NCBI GenBank assembly: GCA_016874895.1
Contig: VGSX01000260.1
Location: 1-5,092, forward strand
Source: Deltaproteobacteria bacterium
GTDB taxonomy: Bacteria; Desulfobacterota; Desulfobaccia; Desulfobaccales; Desulfobaccaceae
Length of the DNA: 5,092 nucleotides
Reading direction: 5' to 3'
The position numbers were made by a program, and so were the translations under genes. The first letter of the stretch is position 1. Every line of letters begins with the position of its first letter. The notes below the pieces were generated by a model. That model searched no databases, had not been told where the DNA came from, and was given only the letters and a program-made list of their open reading frames with translations. Of the stretch, positions 1 through 4,980 are shown piece by piece.

Positions 1-49
1 AACTGGCGGCGCTTAGGACCTAAATCCCCCCAGGGATCAATTAATGAGG

Positions 50-140
50 CTTGTCGGGGATCGCGTGTACGAATCATCTTTTTGCCATTAACCCGTTGAT
101 TTTTCACCGAATTATGCCATAAAAAGCGACGCCCGACAAG
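50..140. repeat. Inverted repeat, 15-base arms
   Basis: Bases 50-64 (CTTGTCGGGGATCGC) and 126-140 (GCGACGCCCGACAAG) are inverted copies matching at 13 of 15 positions, with 61 bases between the arms. The right arm is followed by seven A residues. The gap is too long for a simple intrinsic terminator. A decayed mobile-element end or a protein-binding pair are possible, but nothing in the sequence decides between them. Confidence 0.45.
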
Positions 141-210
141 AAAAAAATACCATAATCTTAAATTATTTCAGATAATTAACAATAAGCGACTTTTTACGAA
201 TCCATCAACC

Positions 211-244
211 TTGAACTTTGAACTTTTGAGGACAGAGGCTCAAA
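211..244. repeat. Short period-7 tandem followed by a small hairpin
   Basis: TTGAACT occurs twice in tandem (211-217 and 218-224), followed by a 6-base-pair potential hairpin, TTTGAG (225-230) with CTCAAA (239-244) around an 8-base loop. It is probably simple intergenic repeat sequence. No T-tract follows, so a terminator role is not supported. Confidence 0.35.
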
Positions 245-282
245 GAACGCAGAGATGGATTATGTTCAATTAATTAAGTCGT

Positions 283-311
283 TGAGTATAAATGCCTCAA
301 GTTCTTGTAAT
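283..311 (+). promoter_or_regulatory. Candidate sigma70-type promoter for the prmA-like gene
   Basis: TTGAGT (283-288) and TGTAAT (306-311) are separated by 17 bases and match the -35 and -10 consensus at 4 of 6 and 5 of 6 positions. Transcription would begin near 318, leaving only about 12 bases before the ATG at 330. That agrees with the lack of any Shine-Dalgarno sequence in front of that ATG. The call rests on pattern matching alone. Confidence 0.35.
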
Positions 312-329
312 CTATAACTAATAAATCAA

Positions 330-1154
330 ATGCCACCGCCGGGAAAAATCTTTGTGTACGAAATCCAAGGCAAGGTCAACCCCCCCTCGGCCCTGACCGG
401 CGATGACTTCCTGGGCTGCTGGCGGGAAGGGGATTACACTTACCTATTTTTCCGCCGCCACCGGGAAGGAGAAGTGCAGGCCTGGCTGATTGGCGCAGGC
501 GCGGGGCGTTATTCTTCCGAAACCGTGCTCAATTACGCCGACTGGGAGGCGGGCCAGGCCCTCAAGCCCACCAGCGTGGCGGGTTTCCACCTCTGCCCTA
601 TCTGGGAGACTCCTCAACCCGCCCCCGGCGAGATCGTGCTCCCCATGGAACCGGGGCTGGCCTTCGGCTCCGGCTACCACCCCACTTCCCGACTCTGTAT
701 GCAATTACTTAAGGAAGTTTATGAACAAGATGCCCCCTCCCAGGTGCTGGACCTGGGCACGGGGACCGGCATCCTGGCCCTGGCGGCTCTGGCCCTGGGG
801 GCTAAGCGGGTGGTGGCGGTGGAATACAACGAACTGGCGGTGCGGGTCGCGGCCCGCAACGTCCGCCATAACCGCCGGGAAGGAGAGGTGCTGCTCATCC
901 AGGGGGACGCCCGGGACTTCGCCCAGATCCCCGGAGAACTGGCCCTGGCTAATATCCACCTGGACGTGCTGCTGGACCTTTTGGATATGCCGGAATTCTT
1001 CCCGCGAAGATGGTTTATCTTCTCCGGCCTTTTAGGAACTCAGCTTCATCGGTTTTTGGCCAGAATGCAAAACACTCCCCTGGAACTCATCAAGACCCTG
1101 GATGAAAACCTGTGGTTTGCGGTCCTGGCGCATAATCTATTGGCTTTCCTTTAA
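330..1154 (+). CDS. prmA: PrmA-like ribosomal protein L11 methyltransferase
   Basis: This is a class I S-adenosylmethionine-dependent methyltransferase of the PrmA type. PrmA is a cytoplasmic enzyme that methylates amino groups of ribosomal protein L11. The 274-residue protein is slightly short for the family, which is usually about 290-300. After a divergent N-terminal domain come the PrmA signature EPGLAFGSGYHPTS (107-120), where family members usually have a DPGxAFGTGTHPTT-like sequence, and the SAM-binding glycine loop VLDLGTGTGIL (139-149). An acidic residue, E165, ends the second strand, and ALANI (205-209) matches the family's post-SAM (V/L)ANI motif. The start at 330 has no ribosome binding site; a GTG at 354 is an alternative. 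A short leader from the candidate promoter at 283-311 would fit 330. The gene is GC-rich and separated by 73 bases from the AT-rich block downstream. The family is clear; L11 as the exact substrate is likely but inferred, because the signature motifs are somewhat divergent. Confidence 0.85.
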   Translation: MPPPGKIFVYEIQGKVNPPSALTGDDFLGCWREGDYTYLFFRRHREGEVQAWLIGAGAGRYSSETVLNYADWEAGQALKPTSVAGFHLCPIWETPQPAPGEIVLPMEPGLAFGSGYHPTSRLCMQLLKEVYEQDAPSQVLDLGTGTGILALAALALGAKRVVAVEYNELAVRVAARNVRHNRREGEVLLIQGDARDFAQIPGELALANIHLDVLLDLLDMPEFFPRRWFIFSGLLGTQLHRFLARMQNTPLELIKTLDENLWFAVLAHNLLAFL

Positions 1155-1168
1155 CTTAGTTTTTTAAT

Positions 1169-1197
1169 TTGAATTAGGGTACTATACGATTTAAAAT
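1169..1197 (+). promoter_or_regulatory. Candidate promoter for the exported-protein/ogt pair
   Basis: TTGAAT (1169-1174) and TAAAAT (1192-1197) are separated by 17 bases and match the sigma70 -35 and -10 boxes at 4 of 6 and 5 of 6 positions. Transcription would start near 1204, just upstream of the ribosome binding site at 1218-1223. A promoter here would make the unknown gene and ogt a unit separate from the methyltransferase gene upstream. The surrounding sequence is AT-rich, so chance matches are easy. Confidence 0.4.
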
Positions 1198-1217
1198 AGA
1201 TAAGATCATTTAACCAT

Positions 1218-1223
1218 GGAGGG
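1218..1223 (+). promoter_or_regulatory. Ribosome binding site that favours the 1228 start
   Basis: GGAGGG lies 4 bases before the ATG at 1228, or 5 bases counted from the GGAGG core. An earlier in-frame ATG at 1216 overlaps this site and has no ribosome binding site of its own. The start at 1228 is therefore preferred, which removes four residues from the longer reading. Confidence 0.65.
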
Positions 1224-1227
1224 TTAT

Positions 1228-2310
1228 ATGGAAACTGCTTGCTTTTCAGTGGCTACTTGGAGTCTCAAGTTAAATAAGTTTGGAATACATAGATTAATCC
1301 GCAGTTTTTTAGGATTCTTTTTCCTATCCTGTTTGTTTCCGAGTTATTCCCTCAATGCTCAAGACAGGCCGGTATCATCGGTTGAACAGGTAACCCGGCT
1401 AGATGAAACGAACCTAGCAGTCCTTGAGAGGCGCCTTAATTCTGAGATCGATAGAATCCGAAAAAATCGAGCGCCTGAAGCAAAACCCGCGCCAATGGCG
1501 TTAGACTATAACGTCCATGGGAGAACACCGATTATTGTGCCGCTCCCACACGCGGCGACGAGTCTATCGATCGTGGAGTTACAGAAGGTAACTCAGGATA
1601 TTATGAATTGTTTTAGCAAAGGTATAGGAATCGGATCCCAAGTCGAATCCCGGCCTTTGCTTCCCCTATTAAAAGAGGCCGGGGTTAGTCTGGCACCGGA
1701 ATGGAAGGTGGACCATGAGCAAATGGGTTATGATTTTTACTGGGTCGAGGTGGTATTCAGTTGCTTTTTAGAAAAAGATCAATTTCCTAAGTCTGCGGAA
1801 TTTGCTCTTACCCTGGAAGATGACGTTAAAAAACCCGCCCGCCGTACCCGGCCCATTCGCCTGTTTCCAGATAGGGAAGATATTCAATTGTTTTCCATGG
1901 ATATTGAGGGAGGTATTGGCGTAGACGCAAGTTTTAATTTCCGGGTTCCCAAGGTCCAATCTAAGATAAGTCCTTTTAGTCGTGAAATTCAGGTGGAGGC
2001 GAAAATTAAGGCCGGTATTGTAATAGGCCCTTATAAATACAAGTTTCGTAGAGCCGCAATTGAAGTAAAAGGACTAGGGGATCAAGATATTCTTTGGCGA
2101 TATAATCTACAATCAGCGTTATGTGGCGCAAATGATTTCAAGTCCATTTTGATTCTGAAAGTCCCCAAAGAGGCCGACTCTGTTTTCATCGTTGCAAATC
2201 TAAAGCTAACGCCTTGCAAAAACGCTTGGTTGCCTTTTAAAAATGAACTGCCGTTTCTTCAAGCTAAGCCTGCCAGATTGCAAGTAGAATTGGCCAAAAA
2301 GAAAAAATGA
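1228..2310 (+). CDS. Unrecognised exported protein, coupled to ogt
   Basis: I do not recognise this 360-residue protein. The N-terminus has basic residues (K14, K17, R22, R25) and then a hydrophobic stretch, F27-F37, with a plausible signal peptidase I site after L42-N43-A44, so it is probably exported to the periplasm or cell surface. Residues 55-80 look helical and amphipathic (L58, L63, L66, L70, I74, I77) and are followed by a Pro/Ala-rich linker (82-91). The rest is mixed and strand-rich, with four cysteines after the signal (C128, C179, C299, C330) that could form two disulfides. It ends in a lysine run. No catalytic motif is visible. Composition is AT-rich compared with neighbours (rows 1561-1620 and 2101-2160 are about 35% and 33% G+C by hand count), which suggests horizontal acquisition or weak constraint. 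The stop overlaps the ogt start in ATGA, implying co-transcription and perhaps translational coupling. Coding status is supported by length, the ribosome binding site and the signal peptide; function is unknown. Confidence 0.75.
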   Translation: METACFSVATWSLKLNKFGIHRLIRSFLGFFFLSCLFPSYSLNAQDRPVSSVEQVTRLDETNLAVLERRLNSEIDRIRKNRAPEAKPAPMALDYNVHGRTPIIVPLPHAATSLSIVELQKVTQDIMNCFSKGIGIGSQVESRPLLPLLKEAGVSLAPEWKVDHEQMGYDFYWVEVVFSCFLEKDQFPKSAEFALTLEDDVKKPARRTRPIRLFPDREDIQLFSMDIEGGIGVDASFNFRVPKVQSKISPFSREIQVEAKIKAGIVIGPYKYKFRRAAIEVKGLGDQDILWRYNLQSALCGANDFKSILILKVPKEADSVFIVANLKLTPCKNAWLPFKNELPFLQAKPARLQVELAKKKK

Positions 2311-2855
2311 TGGAGGAGAACTTGAAAAGAAGGCCGAACCTTAATGCTTGGGTATTTATTGTGGAGATGGATAGTCCCATCGGCCTTATGCGTTTATTCT
2401 TTACAGAAGTCGGCCTGGCTTCCTTGGTTTTTGCCGATAAGGCAGTCAAAAGACATTGCGAAAAAATACCTGGCTGTTCAATAAATCAAAAGCCTAATCA
2501 CCCGGCGGATTTATTAAGAGAATTGACCTGTCGGGAGATTTCGCGTTACTTTAACAGCGATCCCGCATATTTTCAAAATGTCCCCGTGGACCTTAAGGGC
2601 ACCCCCTTTCAGATTCGAGTATGGCAGGAACTGCAAAAGATTCCTCCGGGGCAGACCATTTCCTACCGGGAACTGGCGGCCCGGATAGGTAACCCCAAAG
2701 CTTCCCGGGCCGTGGGCCAGGCCGTGGGCGCCAACCCCATCCCCATCATCATCCCCTGCCACCGGGTCATCGCCTCGAACGGCTCCCTGGGGGGCTACAG
2801 CTCCGGCCTGGACCGCAAACGCTGGCTGCTGAAGCATGAGCAGACTGCGGGTTAG
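2307..2855 (+). CDS. ogt: Methylated-DNA--protein-cysteine S-methyltransferase
   Basis: This is a suicide DNA repair protein that moves the alkyl group from O6-alkylguanine (and O4-alkylthymine) to its own cysteine. The 182-residue protein has the usual two parts: a divergent N-terminal domain (about 15-90) and the conserved DNA-binding C-terminal domain (about 93-178). The latter shows GTPFQ (98-102), VW (105-106), Y120, the arginine finger R134 in SRAVGQA, the acceptor C151 in PCHRV (150-154), and GGYSSGL (162-168) before the closing LLKHE. All key residues are present, so it should be active. The ATG at 2307 overlaps the upstream stop (ATGA). However, GGAGGAG at 2312-2318 sits inside the reading frame, ahead of an in-frame TTG at 2322, which may be the true start and would shorten the protein by five residues. 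G+C is about 42% in row 2521-2580 and about 73% in row 2701-2760, a sharp internal shift. Ogt- or MGMT-type is certain; the exact subfamily is less so. Confidence 0.95.
   Translation: MMEENLKRRPNLNAWVFIVEMDSPIGLMRLFFTEVGLASLVFADKAVKRHCEKIPGCSINQKPNHPADLLRELTCREISRYFNSDPAYFQNVPVDLKGTPFQIRVWQELQKIPPGQTISYRELAARIGNPKASRAVGQAVGANPIPIIIPCHRVIASNGSLGGYSSGLDRKRWLLKHEQTAG
2312..2318 (+). promoter_or_regulatory. Ribosome binding site inside the 5' end of ogt
   Basis: GGAGGAG follows the ATG codons at 2307 and 2310 and lies 5 bases (from the GGAGG core) before an in-frame TTG at 2322. Either ogt starts at this TTG, or ribosomes finishing the upstream gene restart at the overlapping ATG. The upstream ATG has only A-rich sequence before it. 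Confidence 0.5.
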
Positions 2856-2871
2856 CGAATCAGCGGGTTAG
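2847..2871 (+). repeat. Direct repeat GCGGGTTAG containing the ogt stop codon
   Basis: GCGGGTTAG occurs at 2847-2855 and again at 2863-2871. The first copy supplies the last two ogt codons, the TAG stop included. The second copy is followed by a T6 run. The unit resembles the complement of the adjacent AAACCGCY array (AGCGGTTT), so both may belong to one repeat family lying in opposite orientations. Confidence 0.5.
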
Positions 2872-2881
2872 ATTTTTTGCC

Positions 2882-2936
2882 AAACCGCCAAACCGCTAAA
2901 CCGCCAAACGCTAAACCGCCAAACCGCTAAACCGCT
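2882..2936. repeat. AAACCGCY tandem repeat between convergent genes
   Basis: Seven head-to-tail units run through this stretch: AAACCGCC or AAACCGCT, with one 7-base unit (AAACGCT, 2906-2912) missing a C. It fills most of the 98-base gap between the 3' ends of ogt and the nuclease gene. CTAAACCGCT (2927-2936) could pair with AGCGGGTTAG (2862-2871) with one mismatch, giving a loose hairpin that might help end transcription from both sides. Units are too short and lack spacers for a CRISPR array. Such arrays often vary in copy number by slippage. Confidence 0.8.
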
Positions 2937-2953
2937 TCCTCCTGACCTGCCCC

Positions 2954-3637
2954 TCACCCCCCCGGCTTGCAGCTCCGGCAAGGGCTGAAGCCTTGCAGGT
3001 AGGCGGCTTTCAGGGAATCCAGGCGCATCCGGTTGGCCGGGGCCATCTTGGCCGCCAGGGGGCACTGGGGCCGGTGGAAAATTAGAGAGTTGCGATTGGC
3101 CAGGTAATAAGGTTCATCCTGCTTCAGCGCTTTCTGCCAGATGCCCCGCCGGGCCTCCAGGGCCTCCCGCTGGGCGGCCAGCAGCGCGTCCCGGAACCGG
3201 AAGTTGGGAGGATGGAAGTAGGCGTGGGCCAGCCCTTGGCGCACCATTTCGGCGTTGACCATGGCCCCGTTGGGAAGAAAAAGGTAGGCCAGGAGGCGGC
3301 CGTAATGGTCGTAGCGCGATTGGTCGTATTCCAGACGGAGCCGCTGGCCCCGACTCAATTCCGCCAACACCGCCCGGGCCTGGTGGGCCAGGAATTCCGC
3401 CGGGCGCCCATTTCTTTCCATCTCCGGGGCATTGATCCCTAAGAGTCGCACCCGGTGGCCCGTTTCCGCCAGGATCAACGTATCCCCGTCAATCACCTGG
3501 GCCACCGCGGCTTCTCGGGGGGGTCCTTTGGGAGCGACCTCGCAACCGGGCAGGAGGGTGTAGCACCACAGCGCCAGGACCCAGGCCAGGAATAATTTCA
3601 GGGTTCTATATGCCCTGGGACACCCATTGTTATTCAT
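2954..3637 (-). CDS. Exported SNase-family (thermonuclease-like) lipoprotein with Cys/His tail
   Basis: A calcium-dependent nuclease of the staphylococcal nuclease family, expected to cut DNA or RNA outside the cytoplasm. The 227-residue precursor has a signal peptide with a lipobox, LPGC (C32 as lipidation site), so it is probably membrane-anchored. The SNase domain (about 44-168) has DGDT (50-53), R64 and E72 in VRLLGINAPE, and R114 in YGR, matching D19, D21, R35, E43 and R87 of the S. aureus enzyme. The position of its D40 is N69 here. VNAEMVRQGLA (127-137) is typical. The C-terminal part (187-225) has FH then C192, NR, and PCRSCKP (C220, C223), resembling the zinc-site-like segment often found after bacterial SNase domains and in Ada-like proteins; H188, C192, C220 and C223 could bind a metal. 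No ribosome binding site is evident before the ATG at 3637, and no other ATG precedes the signal sequence. The gene converges on ogt with no sign of a functional link. Confidence 0.93.
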   Translation of the reverse strand: MNNNGCPRAYRTLKLFLAWVLALWCYTLLPGCEVAPKGPPREAAVAQVIDGDTLILAETGHRVRLLGINAPEMERNGRPAEFLAHQARAVLAELSRGQRLRLEYDQSRYDHYGRLLAYLFLPNGAMVNAEMVRQGLAHAYFHPPNFRFRDALLAAQREALEARRGIWQKALKQDEPYYLANRNSLIFHRPQCPLAAKMAPANRMRLDSLKAAYLQGFSPCRSCKPGG

Positions 3638-3724
3638 AACGTCAATTATTTTTTGTAGAACGTACGTATAGTTCCCTTATCGGTTATTGCCTTTGCTCCG
3701 GTAAGTCAATACAAGGGGGCATCT

Positions 3725-3747
3725 AAAAAAAATCTCACTATTCGAGA
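3725..3747 (-). terminator. Weak intrinsic-terminator-like structure
   Basis: Read on the minus strand, a short TCTC/GAGA stem (3744-3747 with 3733-3736) around a 7-base loop is followed by eight T residues (A at 3725-3732). The stem is weak, but the T-tract is good and it lies between the UDP-sugar gene and the nuclease gene. The stronger hairpin pair just upstream in this orientation may contribute. It would keep transcripts of the UDP-sugar gene from entering the nuclease gene. Confidence 0.3.
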
Positions 3748-3769
3748 GACCATCAACTATAAAAATATT

Positions 3770-3846
3770 AGTGGCACAGGCCTCTGGCCTGTGGACCCCC
3801 CCGTTCTACCAACAACCCTTCCCACAGGCTGGAAGCCTGTGCCACT
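3770..3846. repeat. Inverted pair of hairpins, REP/BIME-like
   Basis: Two 24-base copies (3771-3794 and, inverted, 3822-3845) are separated by 27 bases. Each is itself a hairpin with an 8-base-pair stem and 3-base loop: CACAGGCC-TCT-GGCCTGTG (3775-3793), and CACAGGCT-GGA-AGCCTGTG (3823-3841). In matching orientation each hairpin is preceded by GTGG. The two copies also pair with each other as a long stem extended by A3770/T3846. Their three differences are a compensated stem pair (C-G versus T-A) and one loop base. This layout resembles bacterial interspersed mosaic elements built from REP sequences, which REP-associated tyrosine transposases mobilise; no transposase is present here. Confidence 0.7.
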
Positions 3847-3936
3847 CATTTCAAAAAGTTTTGTTTATCTTTCCATCTGACAACATTCAGATACTCTTTC
3901 CAGAGCAAAGCAACTTCGATTATGCAATTACTTGAG

Positions 3937-4881
3937 TCAAGACTTTGTTTCCCTCAGTTTGGCAGCAAAGTAAGGAATGGTCTCCTTCAGCCCAGCCTCC
4001 AGGGGTATAGTGGGCTGCCACCCCAGGCGTTTCCGGGCTCGGGTGATGTCCGGCCGGCGGCGGCCCGGGTCGTCCGGGGGCATGGGGAGGTAAATGAGGT
4101 GGGAGGGGCTGCCGGTGAGGGCCAGGATCTTTTGGGCAATCTCCATGATGGCGTATTCCTCGGGATTCCCCAGATTCACCGGCTCATGCAGGAGCTCGGT
4201 ATTCATTAACCGGACTAGACCTTCCACCAGGTCGGAGACAAAGCAAAAGGACCGGGTCTGCCGACCTTGCCCATAAATGGTAATATCTTGCCCGGTCAAG
4301 GCCTGGACGATGAAGTTGCTGATCACCCGGCCGTCATTTAGGGCCATCCGGGGTCCATAAGTGTTGAAGATGCGGGCGATGCGGATGTCCACCCGGTTCT
4401 GCCGGTGGTAGTCCATCATCAGAGTTTCAGCCACCCGTTTGCCTTCGTCATAGCAGCTCCGGGGGCCCAGGCAGTTGACATTGCCCCAGTAGCTCTCCTG
4501 CTGCGGGTGCACCTGGGGGTCGCCGTAGATTTCGGAAGTGGAAGCCAGTAAAATACGGGCCTTCACCCGTTTGGCCAGCCCCAGCATGTTCAGGGTGCCC
4601 AGGACGTTGGTCTTGATGGTTTTCACCGGGTTGTATTGATAATGCACCGGGGAGGCGGGGCAAGCCAGGTGGTAGATCTGGTCCACTTCCAGCATGATGG
4701 GGTTCACCACGTCATGGCGGATTAGCTCCAATTGGGGATGATCCCGCATATGGGCGAGGTTTGCTTTGCTGCCGGTGAAGTAGTTGTCCAGGCACAGAAT
4801 CTCATGTCCCTGCCGGAGCAGATAATCCATCAGGTGGGAGCCGATAAATCCGGCCCCCCCGGTGATGAGGATGCGGGCCAT
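3937..4881 (-). CDS. uxs: UDP-glucuronate decarboxylase (UDP-xylose synthase)
   Basis: An NAD-dependent extended short-chain dehydrogenase/reductase that oxidises and decarboxylates UDP-glucuronate to UDP-xylose (or its 4-keto intermediate), supplying sugar for surface polysaccharide. The 314-residue length fits bacterial members. It shows the NAD-binding TGGAGFIGSH (7-16) with D32-N33 after the second strand, CPASP (74-78), and TIKTN (88-92). The catalytic STSE (114-117) and Y144-DEG-K148 follow, then RIFNTYGPRM (170-179), and a QTRSF motif near residue 230. CPASP, YWGNVN and SCYDEGKR separate this group from plain GalE or RmlB epimerases/dehydratases. One departure is C137-L138 where family members usually have Pro-Ile (NPIGPR). 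The ATG at 4881 is fixed by TTAAGGAGGG 9 bases upstream. The upstream region contains a TATAAT box, an inverted repeat and a possible leader peptide. The gene stands alone on this strand here and is divergent from a gene beginning at 5072. A related UDP-sugar 4-epimerase or dehydratase is the main alternative. Confidence 0.92.
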   Translation of the reverse strand: MARILITGGAGFIGSHLMDYLLRQGHEILCLDNYFTGSKANLAHMRDHPQLELIRHDVVNPIMLEVDQIYHLACPASPVHYQYNPVKTIKTNVLGTLNMLGLAKRVKARILLASTSEIYGDPQVHPQQESYWGNVNCLGPRSCYDEGKRVAETLMMDYHRQNRVDIRIARIFNTYGPRMALNDGRVISNFIVQALTGQDITIYGQGRQTRSFCFVSDLVEGLVRLMNTELLHEPVNLGNPEEYAIMEIAQKILALTGSPSHLIYLPMPPDDPGRRRPDITRARKRLGWQPTIPLEAGLKETIPYFAAKLRETKS

Positions 4882-4890
4882 AACTTGATT

Positions 4891-4900
4891 CCCTCCTTAA
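4891..4900 (-). promoter_or_regulatory. Strong ribosome binding site of the UDP-sugar gene
   Basis: On the minus strand TTAAGGAGGG precedes the ATG at 4881 by 9 bases, a near-perfect match to the anti-Shine-Dalgarno sequence. The TAA at 4899-4897 within it is also the stop of the small upstream reading frame. Confidence 0.8.
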
Positions 4901-4917
4901 GATTCAACCACCGCCAT
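4897..4917 (-). CDS. Possible leader peptide MAVVES upstream of uxs
   Basis: A seven-codon frame (six residues, MAVVES, then TAA) begins with an ATG that has AGGAG 7 bases upstream (4925-4929). It is in the same frame as the UDP-sugar gene, from which its stop separates it. The stop lies directly against the GGAGGG of the next gene. It could be a regulatory leader peptide, a reinitiation device, or an old start cut off by a stop codon. The peptide has no run of any amino acid that would suggest classical attenuation. The start signals are good but a chance occurrence cannot be excluded. Confidence 0.35.
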   Translation of the reverse strand: MAVVES

Positions 4918-4951
4918 TGTAACTCTCCTGGGGGGATAGGTAAATTCCTGA

Positions 4952-4980
4952 TTGACAGTTCCGGTTATTTCCCTGAAAAT
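4952..4980 (+). promoter_or_regulatory. Candidate promoter for the divergent gene
   Basis: A perfect TTGACA (4952-4957) is followed 17 bases later by GAAAAT (4975-4980), matching the -10 consensus at 4 of 6. It points toward the gene starting at 5072 and would give a leader of roughly 85 bases. TTCCCTGAA (4969-4977) overlaps its -10 region and resembles the half-palindromes of the neighbouring operator-like repeat. Confidence 0.3.

Larger units (their letters stand above)
1..329. other. AT-rich intergenic spacer with short repeats, no gene recognised
   Basis: No convincing gene is visible here. Frame 1 is open from base 1 to a stop at 97-99 and frame 3 from base 3 to a TAA at 21-23, so the 3' tail of an upstream plus-strand gene could be present, but neither short peptide is recognisable. 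The spacer holds an inverted repeat (50-64 with 126-140), direct repeats AAGCGAC (124 and 184) and TACGAATC (68 and 195), a period-7 tandem TTGAACT at 211-224, and a TTTGAG/CTCAAA hairpin (225-230 with 239-244). The composition is clearly poorer in G+C than the gene that follows. Confidence 0.6.
3638..3936. other. Intergenic spacer with hairpin pair, no gene
   Basis: This 299-base stretch lies downstream of the UDP-sugar gene and upstream of the nuclease gene, both read on the minus strand. It has no credible reading frame. It holds the inverted hairpin pair at 3770-3846, a terminator-like structure at 3725-3747, and a perfect 6-base-pair hairpin, ATCTGA (3875-3880) with TCAGAT (3887-3892). 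I find no convincing promoter for the nuclease; the best -35-like element, TTGACT on the minus strand (3704-3709), lacks a good -10 partner. Confidence 0.6.

Noticed and set aside
1..40. Possible 3' end of a tRNA, suggested by CTTAGGACCTAA resembling a leucine anticodon region
   Set aside because: The flanking bases do not pair as an anticodon stem, and there is no T-arm GTTCRA or acceptor end downstream.
444..959. Reading frames on the minus strand opposite the prmA-like gene (444-704 and 705-959)
   Set aside because: They mirror a GC-rich conserved gene, have no ribosome binding sites or recognisable domains, and the plus-strand protein has clear family motifs.
1228..2310. Conjugation protein of the TraU type, considered because of the signal peptide and spaced cysteines
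   Set aside because: There are too few cysteines, no TraU-like motifs that I can identify, and no conjugation genes nearby.
2514..2837. 107-codon frame on the minus strand opposite ogt
   Set aside because: It lies over the conserved alkyltransferase motifs and is low-complexity Gly/Val/Ala-rich, as expected for a shadow of GC-rich coding sequence.
2882..2936. CRISPR array
   Set aside because: Units are 8 bases long and directly adjacent, with no unique spacers and no cas genes.
3658..3674. Operator upstream of the nuclease gene (GAAC/GTTC around ACGTACGT)
   Set aside because: The arms are only 4 bases and the middle is not symmetrical with them; this is within chance expectation for a spacer.
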